Assembly (NCBI GenBank): GCA_018829205.1
Contig: JAHJUE010000028.1
Location: forward strand, 1 to 64,000
Direction: 5' to 3'
DNA length: 64,000 bases
Source of the DNA: Bacteroidota bacterium
GTDB lineage: Bacteria; Bacteroidota; Ignavibacteria; Ignavibacteriales; Melioribacteraceae
Below are positions 25,782 through 34,248 of this stretch, piece by piece (within the stretch, counting starts at the first letter, position 1; each line of letters begins with the position of its first letter). A program made the translations under genes and the position numbers. The notes under the pieces were generated by a model, which saw only the letters and a list, made by a program, of their open reading frames with translations, had not been told where the DNA came from and ran no database searches.

Positions 25782-27542
25782 TTATTTATTTCCGAAAATT
25801 AATTGGTAATCTTTTTTCTTTCCTTTCAGCCACCAGTCTTCAGGTATAACTTTCCAATTGCCGAATAACTGCGGTGTAACCAATTTATGCTCTTCAATCC
25901 ATTTCATCATGTAAAACCTTAAGTCTTTATCTGTTGAGTTTAGAATCCTGCCGGAGAGTTCCTGTTTTGAAATTCCCGCACCCTTGGTTAAATGTCCGCC
26001 TCCGCCGTTTCCTCTGTATGAATTTATTGCGACGTTATATTTTTTATTTAGATTAAACTCTTTACCGTCGGACATTCCGGAAATTGTAATGCGGCCGCCC
26101 GCAATTTTAGAAACATCCACCGTATAATTTATTCCAGCGGCGCAGTCAAAATTATAGGCGGGAGTTATAAACCGCGCCTTACTATTTTCAAGATCTATTT
26201 TGCCGTTATCATCTTTCTTAAAATTAAGAAGATGATCATTTTCATCGTTCATTTGATTGAACCAGTTAGAGTATGAGTACTCGAGATAATCTTTTATTTC
26301 CTGTCCGCTTAGCTCCATTGTGTAAAGATAGTTTTCAAATTTATAAAGATTAAACATATCGCGGACATAAACCTTGCCTTTAGAAATCTTTGCGTCGAAT
26401 GATAAGGGGGCAGTAAAAGAAATTTCGGCACCGGTTAATTCCATTTGAATTTTATTAATTAGATCGGAAAAAGAGGAAGCGCCGAATACAGATTCACGCG
26501 ATGAAATAGTTTCGGTAAATTCTCCGATTTCTTTCGACACATAATTTTTTACCAATTCAAAGGGAGCGGTAAATTTATTAATAAACTCCTCATCGGCTTT
26601 AAATATTGACACATCAATTATTTCACCCGAAATATTTTTTTCCCATTTTCCGCTTGATTCGTTAAACGTCATTTTAATATTTGCTGCTGCTGCGGTAGAC
26701 GCATAACCGCGAGGTCCGAGTATTAAAACTTCTTTGCCGGTTTCGTCTTTTACAAATTTATTCCACCCGGCGTGATCGTGACCTACAAAAACCACATCAA
26801 ATCCGGGCACCTGTTCGGCTACAAGCTGAGCGGCATTTTCATTCTTATATGTATTTTTGTTTACTCCGCCGTAGGTGTGATCTATACCAGAATGAAAAAG
26901 ACCGATTATTAAATCCGGATTCTCTTCATCTCTTACAATTTTTAACCATTTTTCCGCTGATTCGATCATATCTTCCCATTGGATTCCCGCCCATATTTTT
27001 TCGGGCAGCCACATTGGAATACCGGGAGTAATTAACCCGATTACCGCAATTTTGACGCCGTTTTTTGTAATGATTGTATAAGGTTCAAAATATGGCTTAC
27101 CGCTTTCGGTATTTACCGCATTGGCCGCGAGCCACGGAAAGTTTAAGTCATTTTTAAATTTATCGTAAACGTTATGCCCTGTTTCAATATCGTGATTTCC
27201 GACTGCGCCGGCGTCGTATTTCATATAATTCATAACTTCTGCCATTAAATGCGGCACTGCTGTTTCTTCAAAATTATAATAATAAACAGGGGGCTGTCCC
27301 TGAAGAAGATCGCCTGCGTCAAGCAAAATCACATGCTGCTGATTATTATCTCTTTCTTGTTTTACGTAGGTATAAATTTGAGCCATTGAAGCTTTCGCAG
27401 GTTTATTGTTTATAAAATCAAACGGATAAATAGCGCCGTGAAGATCGCTTGTTTCTATAATTTTAAAATTTAGAACCTGGGCATTTGCAGTCTGAAGGAT
27501 AAGTAGAACAAAGAACAATAATGCTAATCTTAAATTTTTCAT
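25782..27542 (-). CDS. UshA-like 5'-nucleotidase / 2',3'-cyclic phosphodiesterase
   Basis: A signal peptide (ending NAQ) precedes a calcineurin-like metallophosphatase domain with SDLHGAIYPFD, LDAGDLLQGQPPVYY, AVGNHDIETG, GLFHSGIDHTYG and VGHDHAGW (~25-260). The C-terminal 5-nucleotidase domain (~330-540) has AINSYRGNGGGGHLTKG, the substrate-binding region. Such enzymes scavenge nucleotides in the periplasm, releasing phosphate and nucleosides. It lies 30 bases upstream of the serine hydrolase and may be co-transcribed with it. Confidence 0.92.
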   Translation of the reverse strand: MKNLRLALLFFVLLILQTANAQVLNFKIIETSDLHGAIYPFDFINNKPAKASMAQIYTYVKQERDNNQQHVILLDAGDLLQGQPPVYYYNFEETAVPHLMAEVMNYMKYDAGAVGNHDIETGHNVYDKFKNDLNFPWLAANAVNTESGKPYFEPYTIITKNGVKIAVIGLITPGIPMWLPEKIWAGIQWEDMIESAEKWLKIVRDEENPDLIIGLFHSGIDHTYGGVNKNTYKNENAAQLVAEQVPGFDVVFVGHDHAGWNKFVKDETGKEVLILGPRGYASTAAAANIKMTFNESSGKWEKNISGEIIDVSIFKADEEFINKFTAPFELVKNYVSKEIGEFTETISSRESVFGASSFSDLINKIQMELTGAEISFTAPLSFDAKISKGKVYVRDMFNLYKFENYLYTMELSGQEIKDYLEYSYSNWFNQMNDENDHLLNFKKDDNGKIDLENSKARFITPAYNFDCAAGINYTVDVSKIAGGRITISGMSDGKEFNLNKKYNVAINSYRGNGGGGHLTKGAGISKQELSGRILNSTDKDLRFYMMKWIEEHKLVTPQLFGNWKVIPEDWWLKGKKKDYQLIFGNK

Positions 27543-27619
27543 TTTGTCACATTTAAATATTATAAGAAATGTTTTATTGGTTAATTTAAGAAAAATTATA
27601 TCGTGATGTTTTTAAATTA

Positions 27620-27644
27620 AAAAGCCCCGGGGGATGGGGCTTTT
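27620..27644 (-). terminator. Rho-independent terminator
   Basis: AAAAGCCCC (27620-27628) pairs perfectly with GGGGCTTTT (27636-27644) around a seven-base loop. On the minus strand it follows the stop of the permease gene at 27670 and has T-rich sequence after it. It could also work in the other direction. Confidence 0.8.
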
Positions 27645-27669
27645 AGATTTACAGTACAAACAATAAATA

Positions 27670-30096
27670 TTATTCATACCGTAATGATTTTGAAGGATTT
27701 GAAGTCGCAATTCGTACAGCATGGTAACTTACTGTAATCATAGCTATTAATAAGGCAGAAAAACCCGCAAATAAAAATATACCTGCAGATAAATCAATTC
27801 TGTATTGAAAATCCTGCAGCCAGATATTCATGTAGTAATAAGCAATTGGAACGGAAATAATAAAGGCAATTAGAACAAGTTTTGCGAATTCTTTTGAAAT
27901 CATCAAAATAATACCTAATACGGAAGCCCCTAATACTTTTCTGATTCCAATTTCTTTAGTCCGCTGTTCGGCCGTAAAGGCGGCTAAACCGAACAATCCT
28001 AAACATGCTACAAATATTGTAAGAAAAGCAAAAATGCTGAATATTTCCCCAATTTTTTGTTCTGCCGCATACATTTTATTGAAATCTTCATCCATAAACG
28101 AATACTCCAATGGCTGTCCCGGTGCAAATTTATTCCATTTATCCTTCACTATTCCAATAACTTCCTTTGTATTTACACCTTTATATCTAAATGCTACACT
28201 TGAAGTGCTGGGTCTTAAATACATTAATACCGGTCCAATAGTATTTTTCAGCGATTCGTAATGAAAGTTTTTTACGACACCAATAACTGTATATGTTGCA
28301 ATTTTACTTCCATTGCTTGAAGCAAACTGGCTTAATCTTTTTCCTAAAGGCTTCTTCCATTCAAAATGTTCAGCTGTAGCTTCATTTATAATTACGGCGC
28401 TTGAGTCACTGCCGAATTCTTCCGAAAAATCTCTTCCTTCAACCAATTCCATACCCATTGTTTTCAGGTAATTATAATCAATACGCCACGACTGCATTGG
28501 AGTAAGTTTTTCATCATCTATTCTGCCGTCTCTAAAAGTTCCGTTCATATTTCTGTTTGATTCAACAGGCAGGTAATTTGAAATTGTACCGGATACAATA
28601 TTGGGATTAGTTTCAATTTCATTTTTAAATGATGTTATTTGGTCGCCAAGAATATAAGTGTCGTGTAAAATAATTACGTTTTCTTTAGAGAAACCAATTT
28701 TTTTATTTTGAATGAACTGCAGCTGATTAAACACAACAGTTGTCGCAATTATCATAATGATTGATGAACAGAATTGAAACACAACCATTGAGCTTCTTAA
28801 GAATCCGCTTTTTGCTCCCGACCTTAATTTTCCTTTTAGTACGGACACGGGCTTGAATGCCGATATAAATAATGCCGGATAACTGCCTGCAAGAATGCCA
28901 ATAAAAACCGTTAAAACTAATAAAGCAATCAAAAACTGGACATTTGTTAGGTATGATACCTCGAGCTGTTTTCCTGATAAATTATTAAAGTAGGGGAGTA
29001 AAATCTGCATCAAGATAACAGCCAAAAATGTAGAAATTAAACTCATAATAATTGATTCGGTTAAGAATTGTTTTACCAATTCTTTTCTATCCGAACCGAG
29101 CACCTTCTTAATTCCAACCTCTTTTGCTCTACCTGCAGCGCGGGCAGTAGCAAGATTCATAAAATTTATACATGCAATAAATAAAATGAACGCTGCAATT
29201 GCTGAAAATATATAAACGTATTTAATATCACCGCCTGGTTCGATTTCTCCCTGGTAGTCAGAGTATAAATGAATATCGGTAAGCGGCTGCAGAAAATAAC
29301 CTGCTTTATTTCCTTCTTTGAAAAATTCCTCCATTGTTTTTCCTACAAACATTAGTATTTCGGGACCAATATACTTTTGTACCATTGCAGGAAATTTTGC
29401 TTCCAGATTTTTATAATTATAATTTTTTTGAAGAAGAATATATGTGTAGTAGCTCATATTCCCCAACCAATACTGGTTTATTCCATTGTCTTCGAATTTC
29501 AGCATTGTAATAAAATCGGGGTGAAAGTGAGAGCTATATGGAATATCCTTATATACACCGGTTACAATATAATCTTCTCTGTCGTCCAGTCTTAATACTT
29601 TTCCCAAAGGATTCTCACTGCCGAAATATTTGTTTTTCATCGATTCGCTAAGTGTAATAGCATTTGGTTTGTTTAATGCAGTTTTTGGATTCCCCATTAT
29701 TAGCGGAACGGAAAAAAACTCAAAAAAAGTTGAATCTGCTCTTATTAATCTTGTTTCTTTAAACGTAGTTTCACCGTATTTAATAAACCAGTTGCCTGTA
29801 CTTCTAATTCTAACAAAATTTTCTACTTCAGGATAATCATTTAACAGCGCTTCAGCAGTTGGTGAACCTAAATGCGGAGATAATAAAGTATTGCCGCCTA
29901 ATTTAAAATCGGCGATTACTCTATAAATTCTATCGGCTTTATCATTATATCTGTCGTAGTTTAATTCGTCTTGAACAAATAAAAGAATCAGCAGGCAGGT
30001 GGCGACACCGATCGCAAGTCCGGTCAAATTTAAAAACGAATAAAACTTATACTTTAAAAGATTTCTAACGGCAATCTTAAAATTGTTCTTAAACAT
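27670..30096 (-). CDS. FtsX/MacB-type ABC transporter permease
   Basis: The 808 residues show the duplicated layout of Bacteroidota permeases. An N-terminal helix (YKFYSFLNLTGLAIGVATCLLILLF) precedes a large periplasmic MacB_PCD domain, and a three-helix FtsX domain begins at FSAIAAFILFIACINFMNLATARAAGRAKEVGIKKVLGS. A second periplasmic domain and a second FtsX domain follow (FLTIFVACLGLFGLAAFTAEQRTKEIGIRKVLGAS). They act with an ATPase in efflux or lipoprotein handling, but no ATPase gene is adjacent. It is a paralogue of the frameshifted gene at 34249-36899. Confidence 0.9.
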   Translation of the reverse strand: MFKNNFKIAVRNLLKYKFYSFLNLTGLAIGVATCLLILLFVQDELNYDRYNDKADRIYRVIADFKLGGNTLLSPHLGSPTAEALLNDYPEVENFVRIRSTGNWFIKYGETTFKETRLIRADSTFFEFFSVPLIMGNPKTALNKPNAITLSESMKNKYFGSENPLGKVLRLDDREDYIVTGVYKDIPYSSHFHPDFITMLKFEDNGINQYWLGNMSYYTYILLQKNYNYKNLEAKFPAMVQKYIGPEILMFVGKTMEEFFKEGNKAGYFLQPLTDIHLYSDYQGEIEPGGDIKYVYIFSAIAAFILFIACINFMNLATARAAGRAKEVGIKKVLGSDRKELVKQFLTESIIMSLISTFLAVILMQILLPYFNNLSGKQLEVSYLTNVQFLIALLVLTVFIGILAGSYPALFISAFKPVSVLKGKLRSGAKSGFLRSSMVVFQFCSSIIMIIATTVVFNQLQFIQNKKIGFSKENVIILHDTYILGDQITSFKNEIETNPNIVSGTISNYLPVESNRNMNGTFRDGRIDDEKLTPMQSWRIDYNYLKTMGMELVEGRDFSEEFGSDSSAVIINEATAEHFEWKKPLGKRLSQFASSNGSKIATYTVIGVVKNFHYESLKNTIGPVLMYLRPSTSSVAFRYKGVNTKEVIGIVKDKWNKFAPGQPLEYSFMDEDFNKMYAAEQKIGEIFSIFAFLTIFVACLGLFGLAAFTAEQRTKEIGIRKVLGASVLGIILMISKEFAKLVLIAFIISVPIAYYYMNIWLQDFQYRIDLSAGIFLFAGFSALLIAMITVSYHAVRIATSNPSKSLRYE

Positions 30097-30201
30097 TTAT
30101 TCCCCCCAGAATTTATATTATAGACTTAATTCGCGGGGAAAAAGTTACACTTGAAACTACAAATAATAATTTTTTAAACAGGAAATCACTCATTTATATT
30201 A

Positions 30202-30873
30202 TCAATTCAAGCCCAAAGCTTCTTTCAAAAAAGTGTTTATGGGTTTTGCTGTGTGATAATGTTTCATTACAATATCAGTTAGGTTCGGCTTTAGAATAGT
30301 TTCATGATCAAGCCTGTCAAAAAAATAAAATTGTTTGTTGGCGATAAGCGGCTGTTTTGCGAGAGCTTCGGCAAATTCCGGCGGAACACGTTTGTTCTTT
30401 TCACCGCTTATTTCGCCGTAAGTCGTTTTAAATTTTTTATCGTTCAGTAGTTTTGAAAACTTTAATAAATTCGCGGTAATATGTTCGCGTACCGCCTGAA
30501 GCTGGTTTTTATCGAGCTGATAAAGTCCGCCGTATATTTTAAAATCAATATGGTTTATTTCAATATACATTCCGGGATATACCAAATCTTTTCTTCCGCC
30601 GGGAGAAATAACGGCTGATGCCTGGGTTTTATATGGTGATTTATCTTTTGAGAATCTTACGTCTTTGTAAATTCTGAATATCGCGTCCTTGGGTTCAATG
30701 GTTACAGACGGGTCATCCATATTAATTCTTGTAATCATTTCATCAATAAAATTAAAAAACGGTTCTTTAACGGAGGACTCATAACGCTTCTTATTTTCAT
30801 TAAACCACTCGCGGTTGTTGTTTTTGGAAAGATCTTTCAAAAATTTTATAAAATCTTTTGTGAAGTGCGACAT
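30202..30873 (-). CDS. DUF2461 family protein
   Basis: The 223 residues match the DUF2461/TIGR02453 family throughout: FIKFLKDLSKNNNREWFNENKKRYE at the N-terminus, IYKDVRFSKDKSPYKTQASAVISPGG in the middle, and MYIEINHIDFKIYGGLYQLDKNQLQAVREHI. The function is not established; the protein is probably cytosolic. It is followed 41 bases upstream by a TfoX-like gene in the same direction, so the two may form a small operon. Confidence 0.88.
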   Translation of the reverse strand: MSHFTKDFIKFLKDLSKNNNREWFNENKKRYESSVKEPFFNFIDEMITRINMDDPSVTIEPKDAIFRIYKDVRFSKDKSPYKTQASAVISPGGRKDLVYPGMYIEINHIDFKIYGGLYQLDKNQLQAVREHITANLLKFSKLLNDKKFKTTYGEISGEKNKRVPPEFAEALAKQPLIANKQFYFFDRLDHETILKPNLTDIVMKHYHTAKPINTFLKEALGLN

Positions 30874-30913
30874 ATAAAACTCCGGTATAATTACAATTAA
30901 TAATTAAATTAAA

Positions 30914-31255
30914 TTATTTTTTCACACTTGATTTTGCTTTCGGGTTAAAATCCAGACAAAGTTTTACCCAATATTCCAATTCTTTATCAAATACAATTCC
31001 TTCGGGCTCAATGAATGCAAAGCCTTTCATCGGTCTTCGGGTAAAGTCCATTTCACGGCAGCCTTTTTTATTTAATGCTTCTTCATATATTGCGGGATCA
31101 ATGCGCACCATCATATTGTCTTTAATAACCCCGACGCACATTTTATTGTTTACCATAAAACACAATCCGCCCATCATTTTCTTTTCCGAAAAGGCAGATT
31201 GTTTTTTCAGTAAGGCTATTCTAATCCGTTCTGCTAAAATTTCGTTGTATGCCAT
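30914..31255 (-). CDS. TfoX N-terminal domain protein
   Basis: The 113 residues consist of the TfoX/Sxy N-terminal domain only: LAERIRIALLKKQSAFSEKKMMGGLCFMVNNKMCVGVIKDNMMVRIDP, then KGFAFIEPEGI and a final helix. In gammaproteobacteria TfoX/Sxy is a competence regulator with an additional C-terminal domain. Stand-alone N-terminal domains are widespread and of unknown role. It sits among small VOC and DUF2461 genes, a frequent neighbourhood in Bacteroidota. Confidence 0.85.
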   Translation of the reverse strand: MAYNEILAERIRIALLKKQSAFSEKKMMGGLCFMVNNKMCVGVIKDNMMVRIDPAIYEEALNKKGCREMDFTRRPMKGFAFIEPEGIVFDKELEYWVKLCLDFNPKAKSSVKK

Positions 31256-31363
31256 GCAGCAAATTTTATTAATTGAGTATCAAAATACTACCTTCTGCTT
31301 CACGTCATTGTATAATTAAATGAACGCGAAGCAGAAAACTGGAATTGCATTATTTTTAATTTA

Positions 31364-31732
31364 TTATTTGGGTGAATGAAAAGCTACTTTATTTCCTTCG
31401 GTATCAAAAAAGAAAGCCATGTAGCCGATTTCATCGGAGATTTTTGTTTTCGGCATTACTACTTTTCCCCCTGCTTTTTCAACTTTTGAAAGAGGCGAGG
31501 ATAAATCTTCACCGCCGTTTAAGTAAAGAACCGCGCCGTCCGCGGAAGGTTTGTGCATATCACTTTTACATAATGCTCCTCCTACTCCCTGACCTTCCAT
31601 CGGAAGAAAAGCCATTTCCATTCCCATTACTTCCTGTTTATGAAGTTCAGCGTCCAGAACCTTTGCGTAAAATTCTGAAGCTCTGTCAATATCCGATACT
31701 GGAATTTCAAACCAATTAATTGCGTTTGCCAT
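31364..31732 (-). CDS. VOC (glyoxalase-fold) family protein, copy 1
   Basis: The 122-residue protein has two beta-alpha-beta-beta-beta units. It begins MANAINWFEIPVSDIDRASEFYAKVLDAEL and ends FFFDTEGNKVAFHSPK, the form of small VOC proteins often called 'glyoxalase/bleomycin resistance-like'. The start is set by AAGGAG seven bases before the ATG at 31732. The longer in-frame start at 31822 is inside an intergenic repeat. It is a tandem paralogue of the gene at 31830-32201. No enzyme activity can be assigned. Confidence 0.85.
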   Translation of the reverse strand: MANAINWFEIPVSDIDRASEFYAKVLDAELHKQEVMGMEMAFLPMEGQGVGGALCKSDMHKPSADGAVLYLNGGEDLSSPLSKVEKAGGKVVMPKTKISDEIGYMAFFFDTEGNKVAFHSPK

Positions 31733-31777
31733 AAAGACTCCTTTTAATTTATTTGATATAATTTTAATTACAAATTG

Positions 31778-31826
31778 ACTGAATGAATGGTTGGAAGATT
31801 TTTCATTCAGCCAATCAACCAATCGG
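31778..31826. repeat. Interspersed inverted repeat, copy 2
   Basis: CTGAATG and GGTTGG pair with CATTCAG and CCAATCAACC. Read on the minus strand it begins GATTGGTTGATTGGCTGAAT, almost the same as copy 1 at 9194 on the plus strand (GATTGGATGATTGGCTGAAT). It lies exactly between the two tandem VOC genes. Confidence 0.6.
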
Positions 31827-31829
31827 CTT

Positions 31830-32201
31830 TTATTTCATTGAGTGTAACGCAACTCTGTTTCCCTCTGTATCAATAAACTGAGCAATAAAACCGTTTTCAC
31901 CGATTGATGTTTTAGGCATCACAATTTTGCCGCCGTTTTTTTCAACCTTGGAAAGAGGAATTGATAAATCATCTCCACCGTTTAAATACGGAACCGTGCC
32001 TTTGTCGGACGGTTCATAACCGTCACCTTCAACAACGGCGCCGCCGACAGCCCCCATTTCGAAATGAGGGAGGAATCCCATTTTTACCCCCGGATGAGGA
32101 TTCGTTTTTTCAATCTTTCCTTCCAATATTTTACTGTAAAATTCACAAGCCCGGTCAAAATTGCTGGCCGGAATTTCAAACCAGTTTATAACATTTGCCA
32201 T
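31830..32201 (-). CDS. VOC (glyoxalase-fold) family protein, copy 2
   Basis: The 123 residues start MANVINWFEIPASNFDRACEFYSKILEGKI and end FIDTEGNRVALHSMK, about half identical to the neighbour at 31364-31732. The shared PLSKVEKxGGKxVMPKT block confirms a tandem duplication. The family fold binds metal with side chains from both halves. Here the usual His and Glu ligands are not all evident, so binding rather than catalysis is possible. A GGGGGG-type binding site precedes the ATG. Confidence 0.85.
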   Translation of the reverse strand: MANVINWFEIPASNFDRACEFYSKILEGKIEKTNPHPGVKMGFLPHFEMGAVGGAVVEGDGYEPSDKGTVPYLNGGDDLSIPLSKVEKNGGKIVMPKTSIGENGFIAQFIDTEGNRVALHSMK

Positions 32202-32445
32202 ATAAACCCCCCGTAATTTATTTGTTGTTAATTAGTTTCTAGTGAAAAGATGAAATAGTTTTTGAATTATTATTTTTTAACACCCCGACAGAAACGAAAA
32301 ATTTATGATAAGAAAATATAGAAATTTGAATTTATGTCAACGGCAATTATTCGGTAACTTTATATTTCAAACAGCGCAAAAATAGGATTAATTCGTGTAT
32401 TCTGATTATTTTATGAATAATTTTATTTCAAATTCGTAAAAGTCT

Positions 32446-33909
32446 ATGGTCAAAAAAGAACAGCTTTTTTATCTAATAAAATCTCTCACAAAGGCGGAAA
32501 AAAGATATTTCAAACTATTTGCTTCCGTAAACAGCACCGGTACCAATTACATTTTATTATTCGACGCAATTGATTCTCAAAACGTTTATGATGAAAAAGC
32601 GATAAAAGAAAAATTCAGGGAAAAGAATTTCGCAAAGCATCTTCACGTAACAAAAAATTATTTGAATAAACTTATTCTTAAAAGTTTACGAAATTATCAT
32701 TCTAAAATTTCAGCGGACGCTGAACTAAAAGACCTTCTGCGGGAAATAGAAATTCTATATATGAAAGAACTATTTGAACAATGTTCGGACGCAATTGTTA
32801 AGGCGGAAAATATATCTAAAGTTTTTGAAAAACAATCCGCTTTAATTGAAATTCAAAACTGGAAAAGAAAATTAAAATTAACAAAAGAAGAACCTTTTAA
32901 AAATCAAAATGAAATAAACAAAATCATAGAAACAGAAAAAGATATATTGGAAAATTTATTTAATCACAACAAGTATTGGTATTATACTATAAATATTTTT
33001 GATTACTTTGGAAAAAACAAAAAAGAGCTGAATAAATTACTTAAGAATCCTTTGCTTAATGACATTAACAATGCGAATACACTTCAAAACAAAATTCTAT
33101 TTTATCACTTAAAATATTCATGCGCCATAGCTCAGGACAAAAGCGAAGACGCTCTTACATTTTTAACGCAGCTTATTAAATTAATTGAAAAATTCCCCGA
33201 GAGAATTTCGGACGATCCGCATTCATATATTACCGCCTTGAACAATAAAATAGGAATGCTGCTGAGTTTAAAAAAATATGATGAAATTTCGGAACTGCTT
33301 TTAAAAGTAAGAAACGTACCTAAAAAGTATAATTTAAAAAATGAAAGCAAAATTACTTTTAAACTTTTACTGCGCACCTACAATGTTGAACTCGAAATGT
33401 ACCGTGATACCGGAAACCTAAAAAAAGGAATTGAACTAATAAAAGAAGTTAAAGAGTTTTTGGGAAAAAATTATGATTCGGTTTCTCCCGATTATAAAAG
33501 TCTGATCTATTATCAGTTCGCATATATTTATTTTATGAATAAGAACTACGGAGATTCGTTAAAGTGCATAAACAAAATTATAAGCGGAGAAATCGGAAAG
33601 GGAAGAGAAGATATTGAAAGCTATACGCGTTTTTTAAATCTTATTATTCATTATGAATTAAACAACATTTACGTTTTAAGATACGCCGTTGAAGCGACGA
33701 GAAGATTCTTAAAAAAGAAAAGAGATTTAAAAAATTTTGAAAAAGTTCTTTTGAAATTCTTTTCCGTATTAAGCACTCAGCACCCCGAAAAGCATAAGGA
33801 ACTATTCTCACGTTTGAATGCCGATTTATTTTTGAAAACCAACCCGGCTCAGAAAGCGGATATTCTTGATTACCTGAATTTTGAAAAATGGATAATGTCG
33901 AAAAGATAA
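32446..33909 (+). CDS. Helical repeat protein of unknown function
   Basis: The 487 residues are almost entirely alpha-helical and rich in Lys, Glu, Leu and Asn, without a signal peptide. The N-terminus (VKKEQLFYLIKSLTKAEKRYFKLFAS) followed by a DNA-binding-like helical stretch (AKHLHVTKNYLNKLILKSLRNYHSK) resembles a group of Bacteroidota proteins with TPR-like arrays. The centre contains TPR-like helix pairs (YYQFAYIYFMNKNYGDSLKCINKIISG). I do not recognise a named family. It stands alone between convergent genes. Confidence 0.6.
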   Translation: MVKKEQLFYLIKSLTKAEKRYFKLFASVNSTGTNYILLFDAIDSQNVYDEKAIKEKFREKNFAKHLHVTKNYLNKLILKSLRNYHSKISADAELKDLLREIEILYMKELFEQCSDAIVKAENISKVFEKQSALIEIQNWKRKLKLTKEEPFKNQNEINKIIETEKDILENLFNHNKYWYYTINIFDYFGKNKKELNKLLKNPLLNDINNANTLQNKILFYHLKYSCAIAQDKSEDALTFLTQLIKLIEKFPERISDDPHSYITALNNKIGMLLSLKKYDEISELLLKVRNVPKKYNLKNESKITFKLLLRTYNVELEMYRDTGNLKKGIELIKEVKEFLGKNYDSVSPDYKSLIYYQFAYIYFMNKNYGDSLKCINKIISGEIGKGREDIESYTRFLNLIIHYELNNIYVLRYAVEATRRFLKKKRDLKNFEKVLLKFFSVLSTQHPEKHKELFSRLNADLFLKTNPAQKADILDYLNFEKWIMSKR

Positions 33910-34248
33910 TATTAACAACACAAGCAATTGATTTCTTATAAATATCTGCAGCCGTAACGGGCATGCTCGGCGGATTCCTTCCGTCTGTCCGAGCGGCAAG
34001 ATTAAAAATTATTGACTCATTGAGAGCGGTTTAATATAAACGTAGGAAAGTATTCATGATTATTATTCATTTTTTAGTGTAGCAAAAAATTACTCCGCAG
34101 TGCGGCTAAAAATATATTGGATATGAATTATAACAATTCTATTATCTGCAATTTTCTCAATGATTACTTATTTAGCGATAATGTTTATTGCCGAGAGGTT
34201 TTAATTTTAGGGAGACATAATTATCATGCCTCCCTTCGTTATAAATGT
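33910..34248. other. 339-base gap between convergent genes with two hairpins
   Basis: No gene is visible. GCTCGG (33965-33970) pairs with CCGAGC (33989-33994), with an inner CGGA/TCCG pair, which could end the upstream plus-strand gene. AGGGAG (34209-34214) pairs with CTCCCT (34230-34235) just after the permease stop on the minus strand. Neither has a strong T run. The rest is AT-rich and unremarkable. Confidence 0.4.

Noticed and set aside
31733-31822. Longer start for the first VOC gene
   Set aside because: The extra 30 residues are encoded by an intergenic inverted repeat; AAGGAG fixes the start at 31732.
34209-34235. Hairpin as a strong terminator for the permease gene
   Set aside because: The stem is only six base pairs with a long loop, and there is no T run on the minus strand.
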